From Planctomycetaceae bacterium (lineage in GTDB: Bacteria > Planctomycetota > Planctomycetia > Planctomycetales > Planctomycetaceae), in contig PBSL01000009.1 in assembly GCA_002726205.1 (NCBI GenBank), forward strand, positions 51,919-115,918: DNA of 64,000 nt, in the 5' to 3' direction. The notes beneath the pieces were generated by a model. The model ran no database searches. It was not told the origin of the DNA and worked only from the letters and a program-made list of their open reading frames with translations. Both the position numbers and the translations under genes were made by a program. Of this stretch, positions 36,745-45,230 are shown piece after piece; the stretch's first letter is position 1; each line of letters begins with the position of its first letter.

Positions 36745-38673
36745 TCAAGGACTGTCGGCTGTCTTGATGCCCAGCAGCTTGGGGACTTCGGTCTTCAACT
36801 CGGTAATCGTCGCCTGGGTGGTGACGACGTTTCCCTGCTGGTTGACCAGGATCATTGTCGGGAGCGAGAGGATTCCGAACTGGCGGGCCAGTCGGCTGTC
36901 GAGTCCGCCCGGCTCATGCAGGTGTGGCCAGGTCACCCGGTGGGCGCTGACAAAAGTGGGGACCGTTGTACGATCCAGGTCGAGGTTGACTCCCAGGATT
37001 TCCAGGCCACGGGACCGGTACTGCTGGTACAACAACTGCAGTGCGGGCAGTTCCTCGGTACACGGCTTGCACCAGGTGGCCCAGTACACCACCAGCAGGA
37101 CCTTTCCACGGAAGGAATCGCTGCGGATCGTCGTGTTGGCCAATCCCTTGCCGGTCAGCAACAGGGGTTTCCCCTTCAGGTCCAGCCGCGCCAGTGCACC
37201 CGCCGCACGTTGTCCGGCCGGCGTTCGCCCGTGCCGGCGAGCGAGTCGGGTGTACCATGTCCTGGCCTGATCGGTCCTCGAGGCAAACTCGTGGGCGGTG
37301 GCCAGTTGCCAGGTCGCCTCGGGTGTGTCCTCGGCCTGGGGATAATCGTCGATGAACCGTCCCAGGTCGACCAGCCATCGCTGCTGGGCTTTGGATTGCC
37401 CGGCCTGGTCAGTCGCCGTCTGCAGCGAGTGGCTGTAATGGGCCAGCAGGTGGCGGTAAGCGGTAAACGGCAGCAACGGCGAACGCGGTGACTGTTGCCG
37501 CAATCGTTTTTTCTCGGAATCCAATCGCACCAGTCCCTCCGGCCATGTGGCCGATTGCACCAGCGCTGCGAGGTTGTCGATCAGTTGACGGGTCCATTGG
37601 TCGCGTTCGGATGGTGTCGAGGCCGTCCGCGCCAGGCCGGCCAGCACGTCGCTTCGGCTGGCATGGTATTTCCCGATGGCATCGCGTGGGGCCGTGGGGC
37701 CGGGCGGCGCGTTGTCGAGTTGGCGAAGTTGGTCGAGCAGTTTCTGCATACCGGGAGAAATCCCCGACGCCGCGGTCGTGATTGTCGATGGAACCGGTTG
37801 CAGTAGCAGTCCCCCGGCGGTGACCTGGACAGTGTCGCCGGCCAGTGGTCGAGGGATCGCGGTCAGTTTCCAGGTCGATCCCACGCGAACAAGCTCGCCG
37901 ATCTGTACCAGGCCGCTGTTCTTGCCGGTGTTGACGATCGCCAGGGCACTCTCGTAGACCTCGATATCGACGCTTGCTTTACCCTCATCGGCGGGGATCA
38001 GGCCCGGTTGCGAGCAATCGAAACGGATCCACCGTGTTCCGGCAGCCAGCGGGGGAACCTGGGCCAGTTTGGTGGCCGGATCGGAAACCGCGGCGAGCAT
38101 TCGCTTGGCCAACCCGGCTTCGATTCCCAGGGCCGTCGTGTCGTTGCGTGTCACCAGCAGGGTTTGCAGCAGGGCCACGTCGCGACCGATCAGGGCCTCG
38201 ACGGCCACGCGGCTGACTTCCTCGGCCGAAATCCTCTTCCAGCTGTCGATCCGGCCATCCTCGTTCGAGTCGATTCCCCATCGCGAACCGCCGGTGTTGA
38301 GCCAACGGGCCTGGTCGACCTTGCCGTTGTGGTTGCCGTCGATATCACGATAGACCTCGACGCCGTTGCGGAAGTAACGCCACTGGTCCACCAGGCTGTC
38401 GCCGTTGGTGTCCAGGAATCTTCTCAGGATCTGTCCGGACGGCCCGACGACCATCCAGCCACTTTGGCCTTTCTTGCGATCGACCTGGACACGGCACTTG
38501 GCCACGTCGGTCATCTCGGGGCGTTCGTACTCGATTCCCGCTTGCAGCGGTCGGAACTTCCCGAGCATGAAGCTGGCCTGGGGCGGCTTGTCGGCGGCAA
38601 GGCCTCGGGAAACCGCCAGGGCGGCAATCGTGACAATCACCAGGGGAACAAGAACGAACCGGGATCGCGACAT
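36745..38673 (-). CDS. Secreted thioredoxin-fold (TlpA/ResA-like) protein with Ca-binding-like repeats
   Basis: Protein of 642 residues. A signal peptide (about 1-26) is followed by three acidic loops resembling calcium-binding repeats: DTNGDSLVDQW, DIDGNHNGKVDQ and DSNEDGRIDSW. The middle (roughly 300-480) is mostly helical with TPR-like spacing. The last ~150 residues are a TlpA/ResA-type thioredoxin fold with active site WCKPC at 534-538, preceded by LLVVYWAT, and the cis-proline loop in LSLPTM. Such domains usually reduce disulfides outside the cytoplasm, often during cytochrome maturation, which fits a genome rich in secreted CxxCH proteins, though this link is inference. Confidence 0.85.
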   Translation of the reverse strand: MSRSRFVLVPLVIVTIAALAVSRGLAADKPPQASFMLGKFRPLQAGIEYERPEMTDVAKCRVQVDRKKGQSGWMVVGPSGQILRRFLDTNGDSLVDQWRYFRNGVEVYRDIDGNHNGKVDQARWLNTGGSRWGIDSNEDGRIDSWKRISAEEVSRVAVEALIGRDVALLQTLLVTRNDTTALGIEAGLAKRMLAAVSDPATKLAQVPPLAAGTRWIRFDCSQPGLIPADEGKASVDIEVYESALAIVNTGKNSGLVQIGELVRVGSTWKLTAIPRPLAGDTVQVTAGGLLLQPVPSTITTAASGISPGMQKLLDQLRQLDNAPPGPTAPRDAIGKYHASRSDVLAGLARTASTPSERDQWTRQLIDNLAALVQSATWPEGLVRLDSEKKRLRQQSPRSPLLPFTAYRHLLAHYSHSLQTATDQAGQSKAQQRWLVDLGRFIDDYPQAEDTPEATWQLATAHEFASRTDQARTWYTRLARRHGRTPAGQRAAGALARLDLKGKPLLLTGKGLANTTIRSDSFRGKVLLVVYWATWCKPCTEELPALQLLYQQYRSRGLEILGVNLDLDRTTVPTFVSAHRVTWPHLHEPGGLDSRLARQFGILSLPTMILVNQQGNVVTTQATITELKTEVPKLLGIKTADSP

Positions 38674-38699
38674 CCGACTGCCTCCGCTTGCACCTGACC

Positions 38700-38721
38700 G
38701 CTGGGCCGGGTTCGGCCCAGC
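38700..38721 (-). terminator. Hairpin after PQQ-like gene, possible terminator
   Basis: CTGGGCCG and CGGCCCAG form a perfect inverted repeat around the loop GGTT (38701-38720), with one more G-C pair outside. It lies about 80 bases after the stop of the PQQ-like gene and before the thioredoxin-fold gene on the same strand. No T-run follows, so it may attenuate rather than terminate. Confidence 0.4.
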
Positions 38722-38799
38722 CGGGCCGCGGATTCTAGTCGAGCAGACGTGGAGAGGTCATTAGCAGTTTGAGGTTGCCGGCCCGACCAGGCAGTCGGT

Positions 38800-40056
38800 C
38801 TACTTCTTTCCGGCTTCCAGGCAGTAGAGGTGCTTGAAGGTTCGCAGGAACATCCGTCCTTGCGAAACGGCAGGCGTGCTGTGGACGGGTTCGCCAAGTT
38901 GTGTGCGACCAAGCAGTTGGTACTTCGCGCCCGAGGCAAGTACGACGACCTCGCCCTTGTCGGTGATGTTGTAGATCTTGCCATCGACACAAATTGGGCT
39001 GGCCCAGTACTTGCCCCCGACACGCTGCATCCAGACGTCCTTGCCCGTGGCGGATTCCAGGCAGGTGACCACACCGTTGTCGGCCCAGAAGTAGAGGTGG
39101 TTGCCGAACGCCAGCGGGGTGGGCACGTAGGGCAGGTTGCGTTCCCGCGTCCAGGCAACCTTGTCGGCGGCGACTTCACCGGACTGGTCGACCGGGATGG
39201 CTGCCATCTGCTTTCCCTTGCCACCGCCACCGGCAATTGCCAGGACCAGGTTGCCGGCAATCACCGGCGAGTTGACCGCGCGGGTGGTGAAGAGGTTGGC
39301 GCGCCAGAGGACATTTCCGTTGCGAGGATCGATGCTGCCGATGCCGTCCCCGGTGTTGGAGAAGAACAACTGCGGGGTCTTGTTCTTTCGTTCAAGGACG
39401 ACGGGGGTCGAGTGGGCCGTCAGTCGGACCTGGCGATCGCTTTTCCAACGCAGCTTCCCTGTGGCGGCATCCAGGCCAACGATCGACGACGGACCGTCGT
39501 GCTGGCTGGCCACGATGACCGTGTCCTGCCAGACAATCGGCGAGGTTCCGCAACCGTGACCATGCTTGTTGTGGAAAGGACCAACGTCGGCCTGCCACAA
39601 CCTCTGGCCCTTGAAGTCGTAGGCCCGCACGACCGTGTCCTCGTTGGTCGAAAACAGGACGTAGACTCGCCGACCGTCGCTGGCGGGTGTCGCGGATGCG
39701 AAACTGTTCAACTGATGCTTGGAGTGTGTTCGCGACGCGAGCTTGTCGCTCCAGAGAATCTTGCCGGACTTGCTGTCCAGCGAGAACACCAGACGCTGTC
39801 GGCCCGAGTCGAGTGCCGAGGTGACAAACAACTGGTTGTCCCAGACACACACCGACGAATGCCCCAGGCCGGGCAATGCGGTTTTCCACCGGTAGTCCTT
39901 GTCGGTCCAGGTTACCGGCAGTCCCTTGTCATGGCTGATTCCCGCACCGCCGGGTCCCCGGAACCGGGCCCAGTTTTCCGCGGCGGCACCAGGGGCCGAC
40001 GACAGGACCAGCAGGACAACCAGCAAGCCACTCAGCAGCGAAACGACACGACGCAC
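38800..40056 (-). CDS. Secreted PQQ-like beta-propeller protein
   Basis: Protein of 418 residues. The GTG at 40056 was chosen because it has GGAGA about 8 bases upstream and starts a signal peptide (MRRVVSLLSGLLVVLLVL); the frame continues upstream to 40158. The mature protein begins ENWARFRGPGGAGIS, a common planctomycete start for these propellers, and has repeated blades of the form LDAATGKLRWKSD and LESATGKDVWMQRV. It does not look like a full quinoprotein dehydrogenase, as it is too short; BamB-like scaffolding or unknown ligand binding is possible. A paralog of similar design is at 50776. It lies 98 bases downstream of the exported protein at 40155, in the same direction. Confidence 0.87.
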   Translation of the reverse strand: MRRVVSLLSGLLVVLLVLSSAPGAAAENWARFRGPGGAGISHDKGLPVTWTDKDYRWKTALPGLGHSSVCVWDNQLFVTSALDSGRQRLVFSLDSKSGKILWSDKLASRTHSKHQLNSFASATPASDGRRVYVLFSTNEDTVVRAYDFKGQRLWQADVGPFHNKHGHGCGTSPIVWQDTVIVASQHDGPSSIVGLDAATGKLRWKSDRQVRLTAHSTPVVLERKNKTPQLFFSNTGDGIGSIDPRNGNVLWRANLFTTRAVNSPVIAGNLVLAIAGGGGKGKQMAAIPVDQSGEVAADKVAWTRERNLPYVPTPLAFGNHLYFWADNGVVTCLESATGKDVWMQRVGGKYWASPICVDGKIYNITDKGEVVVLASGAKYQLLGRTQLGEPVHSTPAVSQGRMFLRTFKHLYCLEAGKK

Positions 40057-40154
40057 GGTGAATTCTCCAGGATTTCCAGTCCGATGGTCCATTTCCGACA
40101 GCCTAGGCGATTCGGCAACCGCTCGCCACAACACCCGGGCCGCCACACCCGTTC

Positions 40155-41699
40155 TCACGGCGAGGATTGACGCAGCAGGCGGCCATTGAGCGGACCGAAG
40201 ACCCCCCGGCCCCAGGTTGTCTTGGCCCCAGTCACCCGTGTTTTGTCCTCGATCTTGAATCGGCTCGAACCGATCTCGCGGCCATCCTGCCGGACGACCA
40301 ATCGATCGGCATAGACCTGAAACTCCAGCGTCAGCGGTTTGTCGGTCCAGCCCAGCCCGGCGGCCAGGTTTCCCGGCATTGTCAGTTTCAGGACCGCTCC
40401 GTACTCACGTCGCTGCTTGTCGGTCAGGAAGTCGTACTTCTTGTACCACTCGTAGGTGCCCTTGGCCGATGTCGACAGGAACAGCGAGTCACCGATCGGT
40501 ATCATCCCGGTGATTCGCTGTCCCCAGTGATTGGTCACGATCTTGAAGCGATCGGTGTGCTGTTCGTAGGGGTGGGTCTGCTTGTCGGTCAGTTCCGGAT
40601 GCGTGAAGGCCCGGCCCATCGAGGTCCACTTGTCGACATCGCGGTTGTATCGCCACAGTTCCGCCCAGGGCCAGACACCGGTGAACATCTCGCCGCGATA
40701 GATCGCCGTCGTCTGTGCTTCACGAGCATTCCTGGATACGCCCGGCAGTCGCGGGGGCCAGCCGTCAATGTGCCTGATCTGGGTTCCGCCGCGATAGTCA
40801 AACAGGTGACCGGTCGGATACTGGGCCATCAGCATCCGGTCATAGAAGTTCAGCATCGAATAGACCTGGTAGTTGAGCGTGTTGTCGGCTTCCTGCAACG
40901 TCCGCCAGCGTCCTCCGGCGAAGGCATGAACACCGCCCTGGTTGGTCACCGTGAGCACCTCGCCCTGGAACTGGCCCCAGGCGAAGGGCGTGGCACCAAC
41001 GTACTTGGCCTGCTGGACGGTCGCCTGTGACAGGTCAATGGGCTTCTCGTCGGCAGAGCTCCACGGACAGGCATAGATGCGGGTGAACCCGGGTCGATCC
41101 CGCACGGTGTGATAGAAGAAGAGTCGGCCCTGGGCGTAGTAGAAGTTGTAGTAGCGGCCCCTGGCGGGAGGCTTGAGGATGATCCGGTCACCAAAACGGG
41201 CCTGGTTACCACGGAAGACGAGCAGCCCTTTGCCCAGCTTCATCGCTCCGTCTCCAGAGCTCAGACCGCCCACGTGCGAACGGTCGAGGATCCACTTCCG
41301 GGTTGCTGCGTCCCAGCGTTTGACCCGGTTATTCCGCGCGTTGGTCCAGGTGTACAACTGCTGGTTGAGATCGAACAGATAGATTCCGCAATCCATGTCG
41401 GGATGAGGCAGTCGCTCGATCTTGAACTGGTTCGCGGCCCTGGGTCGGACGAAGAACTGCACGGTGTGTCGGTCACCGCGAAAGCGGGTGTTGTAGGCCT
41501 CCATGAACCCGGCCCCGGCGACCAGTCGTCCCTGTCCGTCGCGGGCCTCGAAAAGCGATCCAAAGTTCTGGCCGAGGTCGTGGCCGAAATCGACGGTGGT
41601 TCGCCAGGCTGCCAGTGGCTCCTCGGCGGATGCGGTGGCGGTGGCGGTGGCGGTGGCGGTGGCCAGGCAGATTGTCGCGGACAACAGCAGGTGTTTCAT
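40155..41699 (-). CDS. Exported protein of unknown function, signal peptide with Ala-Thr repeat
   Basis: Protein of 514 residues. The signal peptide is unusual: MKHLLLSATICLATATATAT and onward is built by a hexanucleotide repeat (see 41632-41661). The mature part is rich in beta strands and Trp/Tyr/Gly, with segments such as KRWDAATRKWILDRSHVGGL and GTQIRHIDGWPPRLPG that suggest a propeller, and a C-terminal beta domain (about 425-514: LTLEFQVYADRLVVRQDGRE). No family was recognised. It starts six bases after the end of the galactonate-dehydratase-like gene on the same strand, so it may belong to that unit and act on an extracellular sugar-acid polymer; this is speculation from position. Confidence 0.7.
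   Translation of the reverse strand: MKHLLLSATICLATATATATATASAEEPLAAWRTTVDFGHDLGQNFGSLFEARDGQGRLVAGAGFMEAYNTRFRGDRHTVQFFVRPRAANQFKIERLPHPDMDCGIYLFDLNQQLYTWTNARNNRVKRWDAATRKWILDRSHVGGLSSGDGAMKLGKGLLVFRGNQARFGDRIILKPPARGRYYNFYYAQGRLFFYHTVRDRPGFTRIYACPWSSADEKPIDLSQATVQQAKYVGATPFAWGQFQGEVLTVTNQGGVHAFAGGRWRTLQEADNTLNYQVYSMLNFYDRMLMAQYPTGHLFDYRGGTQIRHIDGWPPRLPGVSRNAREAQTTAIYRGEMFTGVWPWAELWRYNRDVDKWTSMGRAFTHPELTDKQTHPYEQHTDRFKIVTNHWGQRITGMIPIGDSLFLSTSAKGTYEWYKKYDFLTDKQRREYGAVLKLTMPGNLAAGLGWTDKPLTLEFQVYADRLVVRQDGREIGSSRFKIEDKTRVTGAKTTWGRGVFGPLNGRLLRQSSP
41632..41661. repeat. (GCGGTG)5 hexanucleotide microsatellite inside signal peptide
   Basis: Five exact copies of GCGGTG, with partial copies on both sides. 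Read on the minus strand it encodes alternating Ala-Thr in the hydrophobic part of the signal peptide of the gene at 40155-41699. Gain or loss of a unit would keep the frame but change signal length. Confidence 0.9.
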
Positions 41700-41705
41700 G
41701 GCGGT

Positions 41706-42830
41706 TTACCAGTCGACAACCGATCCATCGTCGGCATCGTAGGGAGTGGGATTGGTCCAGTCGTGGCCGAGACGTTCCTGCAACGCGTCGTCGTCGAGTT
41801 CGATGCCCAGCCCCGGCCCGGTGGGCAGGTCGATGTAGCCTTCCCGGACGGTAAAGGGTCGGGTGATGTAACCTTCTCCAAGGTGAACCTGTTCCTGGCA
41901 GAGGAAGTTGGGGATTGCCCCTGCCAGTTGCAGCCCGGCGGCCAGCGAGATGGGTCCGAGCGGGTTGTGAGGAGCGATCGCGGCGTAGTAACTCTCGGCC
42001 ATCCCCGCGATCAGTCTTACCTCGGTGATCCCGCCGGCATGGCACAGGTCCGGTTGCAGGATGTTCGCAGCACCTTTTTCAAGGATCTCGCGGAATCCCC
42101 ACTTGGTGAAGATCCGTTCGCCGGTGGCGATCGGCAGGTGGGTGCCGCGGGCAATGTCGGCCATCACGTCGACATTCTGGCACTGCACGGGTTCCTCGAT
42201 GAACATTGGCTGGTAAGGCTCGAGGGCGTGGATCAGCAACTTGGCGGTCTGCGGGCTGATCGCCCCGTGAAAATCGATCCCGATGTCGGCTTCCTCGCCG
42301 GCCGCTTCCCGGAGCGATTCGAACGAATCGGCCACCTTCCTGACGAATCCCGGTGTTTCAATGATCCGGGCCGGCCGTTCCTTGAAGACCCCGGTCTTGA
42401 AGGCGGTAAAGCCCTGGCCGATCGCCTCGCGGACGGTGTCGGGTGTCGAGGCGTGCGCGTAGACACGGACGCGGTTGCGGGTGGGTCCGCCCAGCAGTTC
42501 GTAAACGGGCACGCCCAGTGCCTTGCCCTTGATGTCCCACAGGGCCATGTCGATGCCACTGATGGCACTGGTCAGGACCGGTCCACCCCGGTAGAAGGCA
42601 TGCCGGTACAGTGCCTGCCAGTGGTGGACCACCGCCCGCGGGTCCTTGCCGACCAGGTAGGGTTCCATCTGCCGCACGGCCGCCTCGACCGTCTCGGCTT
42701 TTCCCTCGACCACCGGTTCGCCCAGCCCGACCAGGCCGGCGTCGGTGTGGATTTTCAGGAACAGCCATCGTGGCTTGACCAGCAGGGTCTCGAGTTTCGT
42801 GATCCGGATCGCATCGCCGGCACCGCGCAT
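41706..42830 (-). CDS. dgoD: Enolase-superfamily sugar-acid dehydratase (D-galactonate dehydratase-like)
   Basis: Protein of 374 residues. ATG 42830 has AGGAG about 8 bases upstream; the frame is open to 42851. Catalytic and Mg ligands match D-galactonate dehydratase: D186 and H188 (IGIDFHGAI), E212 (FIEEPV), E238 (ATGERIF) and H288 (IAPHNPLGP). The spacing between these residues is the same as remembered for E. coli DgoD. The enzyme removes water from a sugar acid to give a 2-keto-3-deoxy acid. Neighbours support this: Gfo/Idh-type dehydrogenases, a DapA-type lyase and two MFS carriers lie within 8 kb. The exact sugar acid is uncertain because related dehydratases differ by few residues. Confidence 0.85.
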   Translation of the reverse strand: MRGAGDAIRITKLETLLVKPRWLFLKIHTDAGLVGLGEPVVEGKAETVEAAVRQMEPYLVGKDPRAVVHHWQALYRHAFYRGGPVLTSAISGIDMALWDIKGKALGVPVYELLGGPTRNRVRVYAHASTPDTVREAIGQGFTAFKTGVFKERPARIIETPGFVRKVADSFESLREAAGEEADIGIDFHGAISPQTAKLLIHALEPYQPMFIEEPVQCQNVDVMADIARGTHLPIATGERIFTKWGFREILEKGAANILQPDLCHAGGITEVRLIAGMAESYYAAIAPHNPLGPISLAAGLQLAGAIPNFLCQEQVHLGEGYITRPFTVREGYIDLPTGPGLGIELDDDALQERLGHDWTNPTPYDADDGSVVDW

Positions 42831-42996
42831 TTGAGGGACTCCTCGCGTCAATCATCAGCCCCGACTTTACGAAGTGTGGCGGATCGAGGCACGCGTGCGG
42901 CCGGTTCCAGGCGGGTAAGGACCCGGTGGATTTCACTGGCACCTCCGCCATGGGTATCCTCGAGAGCGACCTCGACGGGAAATACAGGAGCCAGGA

Positions 42997-44121
42997 ATGA
43001 CATTCGGCGTGGGAGTGATCGGAGCCACCGGTTTCATCGGGACGCCTTACCGGGCCGAGATCCGGGAATGTTCCGAGACGGCCAGGATCGTGGCGCTGTG
43101 TGCCCGGCGGCGGGATCGGCTCGATGCGGCCGCGGCCGAGGATGGTTGCGATTTCGTCACCGCTGACTGGCGAGAGGTGGTCGAGCACCCCGACGTGAAC
43201 CTGGTCCTGGTGCTGACCCCCGATGCGCTGCACCTGGAACCGGTGCTTGCCGCGGCCGCGGCGGGCAAGCACGTCTTCTGCGAAAAGCCGGTCGGCGCCA
43301 ATGTCGAAGAAGCCTACGCGATGTGGTCGGCGGTTCGTGACGCCGGCGTGGCGCACTACGTTCCCTTCTGGACCCGCTACGTCCCCTCCTTCATCCGCGC
43401 CCGGGAACTGGTCGCCGACGGGGTGCTGGGCGAAATCCGTGGAATATTCTATCGCTGGCACAATCCGCGTCCCGAGGCGATCCCGCACACGTGGCGGGAC
43501 GATGCCGAGTTGTCCTCGGCCGGCTCGATTGCCGACGTGGGGTCTCACGCCTACGACGCCGTCTGCTGGATCCTGGGCTGCCAGGCCCGCCGGGTGCTGG
43601 CACACGCCGACGTGATCTCGCCGCCCAAGCCCGACCTGGGAGCGATTGACCTGGGCGAGGCGATTGACTGGGGCAAGCGGCAGCAGGTCGAGGACGCTGC
43701 CCAGAGAAAACCGGGGACCGCGTTCGATTACGCCACGATCGCCTGGGAGTTCAGCAACGACGCGATCGGCGCGATCATCCTCTCGCACGCATCGACGTTG
43801 CGGAAAGGGCTGTCGCCGGAACTCGAAATCCACGGGACGTTGGCCTCGCTTGCCATCGACCGCATCAACAACACCGTGACGGTCTACCGATCCGATGACA
43901 CCGACGGCGAGGTCGAGCAGATCGAGGACAGCGGGTTTGGCAACCGCGCGGCACAACACGTCTTCGCGTCATTCCAGGAGCAGCTGGCGGGCACACGCGG
44001 CGAGCACCCCGGCATCGACGACGGCTGGCGGGTCCAGATCTTCACCGACGCGGCGGCGCTGTCGGCGCGACGGGGCGGTTGGGTTGAGTTGGCCGAGCTC
44101 GATGCCGAAGCGGGTACCTAG
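42997..44121 (+). CDS. Gfo/Idh/MocA family oxidoreductase
   Basis: Protein of 374 residues. Rossmann start VGVIGATGFIG at 4-14; the NAD-binding and catalytic motif CEKPVGA follows AAGKHVF near 90-97. The C-terminal domain has the open beta sheet of the family, with SIADVGSHAYDAVCWILG carrying the usual Asp/His pair. These enzymes oxidise or reduce sugars, inositols or related alcohols using NAD(P). ATG 42997 has AGGA a few bases upstream. It faces the next Gfo/Idh gene tail to tail with a four-base overlap. In this neighbourhood it probably oxidises a sugar or lactone feeding the dehydratase. Confidence 0.9.
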   Translation: MTFGVGVIGATGFIGTPYRAEIRECSETARIVALCARRRDRLDAAAAEDGCDFVTADWREVVEHPDVNLVLVLTPDALHLEPVLAAAAAGKHVFCEKPVGANVEEAYAMWSAVRDAGVAHYVPFWTRYVPSFIRARELVADGVLGEIRGIFYRWHNPRPEAIPHTWRDDAELSSAGSIADVGSHAYDAVCWILGCQARRVLAHADVISPPKPDLGAIDLGEAIDWGKRQQVEDAAQRKPGTAFDYATIAWEFSNDAIGAIILSHASTLRKGLSPELEIHGTLASLAIDRINNTVTVYRSDDTDGEVEQIEDSGFGNRAAQHVFASFQEQLAGTRGEHPGIDDGWRVQIFTDAAALSARRGGWVELAELDAEAGT

Positions 44122-45230
44122 GCGACGTCTTCCACCTTCCCGCTCTTCCCCGAATCGACAGCGGCCTGCACGGTGGCGGCGATGTCGCGGCTGGTCGCTG
44201 CGTCGAGTATCCCGCCACGGCCGCTGTCGATCGCCCCGGCGAAGTTCTCCATCAACTGGTAGTCCAGATCGATGGCCATCCGGCGATGGCGAAACTCTTG
44301 TGGTGGCTGGTTGCGGTAATACACGCTGACCTCCGGTCGCGCCTCGCTGATCACCAGCCCGCCTGTTTCGCCCAGGACGTGCAACTTGATCTCGCCGATG
44401 TCCGGATGAGAGGCGGCACCGATTCGGCCGATGCACAGCGTGCCGATCAGGCCGTTTTCCATCTCCAGGGTGACCGTTGCCAGATCCTCGACATCGTTGT
44501 CGGCGTTGGCCTGATGAAAATGCGACGCCGTCCGGGCATAAACCCGTTCGACACGGCAGCCGGCCAGGTGCTGGATATAGGCCAAGGGATAGATCCCCTC
44601 GATCTTCAATTCGCCCATCGCTTCAACCCCGACGCCACCGTCTGATCCGTCCGCGTGTGCCTCGATCTGCCGCTCGAGCCAGTCGATCGGCGGCTCGTCA
44701 GGATCCCGGCTGCCCTTGGGTGGCCCCGAGTCCTTGGCGAAGTAGAAATCGACATGAAAAGCGTAAGGTCGTCCGATCCGGCCCTCGTCAAGCACGCGTT
44801 TGGCTTCGACCACCGCCGGCAGAAAGTTGCGGTTCCACATCATGAACCGCACATCATGTTCGGCGACCGCTGCGACCACGCGGTCGCATTCCGAGACCCG
44901 GTTCGACATCGGCTTGTCCTGCACGACATGCAGGCCGATGGCCGCACACCGCACGGCCAGGTCACAGTGTCGCTCGGCCTCGGAACTGATCACCGCTACC
45001 TGGACATCGTGTTCGGCAATCGCCTGTTCGATGCCCCGGACGTAGGGGATGCCATGTTCGTCGGCATAGAGCTGGTTTCGCTCGTGGACCCAATCGGGCT
45101 GGTCGGTATCGTCGCAGACCACGACCAGGTCGAATCGCGGATGCTTGACCACGCCGTTGGGGACGTAGGCGTGCTTGACCACGCTGACCACCGCACAGCG
45201 GAAGACGGTGCTGTTCTCAGCCGAGCTCAT
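44118..45230 (-). CDS. Gfo/Idh/MocA family oxidoreductase, variant NAD-binding motif
   Basis: Protein of 370 residues. The second half of the NAD domain is normal (GLHVVQDKPMS, an EKP variant with Asp). The C-terminal domain has GELKIEGIYPLAYIQHLAG in place of the usual DxxxH helix. The first loop is odd: where GxGxxG is expected it reads VVSVVKHAYVPNG. Similar glycine-poor variants occur in parts of this superfamily, so activity need not be lost. Its start overlaps the end of the shorter Gfo/Idh-like gene upstream by 14 bases, and its end overlaps the opposite gene by 4, so the two minus-strand genes are probably translated together and may form one complex. Confidence 0.82.
   Translation of the reverse strand: MSSAENSTVFRCAVVSVVKHAYVPNGVVKHPRFDLVVVCDDTDQPDWVHERNQLYADEHGIPYVRGIEQAIAEHDVQVAVISSEAERHCDLAVRCAAIGLHVVQDKPMSNRVSECDRVVAAVAEHDVRFMMWNRNFLPAVVEAKRVLDEGRIGRPYAFHVDFYFAKDSGPPKGSRDPDEPPIDWLERQIEAHADGSDGGVGVEAMGELKIEGIYPLAYIQHLAGCRVERVYARTASHFHQANADNDVEDLATVTLEMENGLIGTLCIGRIGAASHPDIGEIKLHVLGETGGLVISEARPEVSVYYRNQPPQEFRHRRMAIDLDYQLMENFAGAIDSGRGGILDAATSRDIAATVQAAVDSGKSGKVEDVA

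Noticed and set aside
41632..41661. Short repeat array considered as CRISPR-like
   Set aside because: Units are six bases, contiguous and without spacers; it is a coding microsatellite.
41109..43166. 685-codon plus-strand open frame across the exported protein and dehydratase genes
   Set aside because: It lies opposite two well supported genes, one with all catalytic residues of an enolase-superfamily dehydratase.
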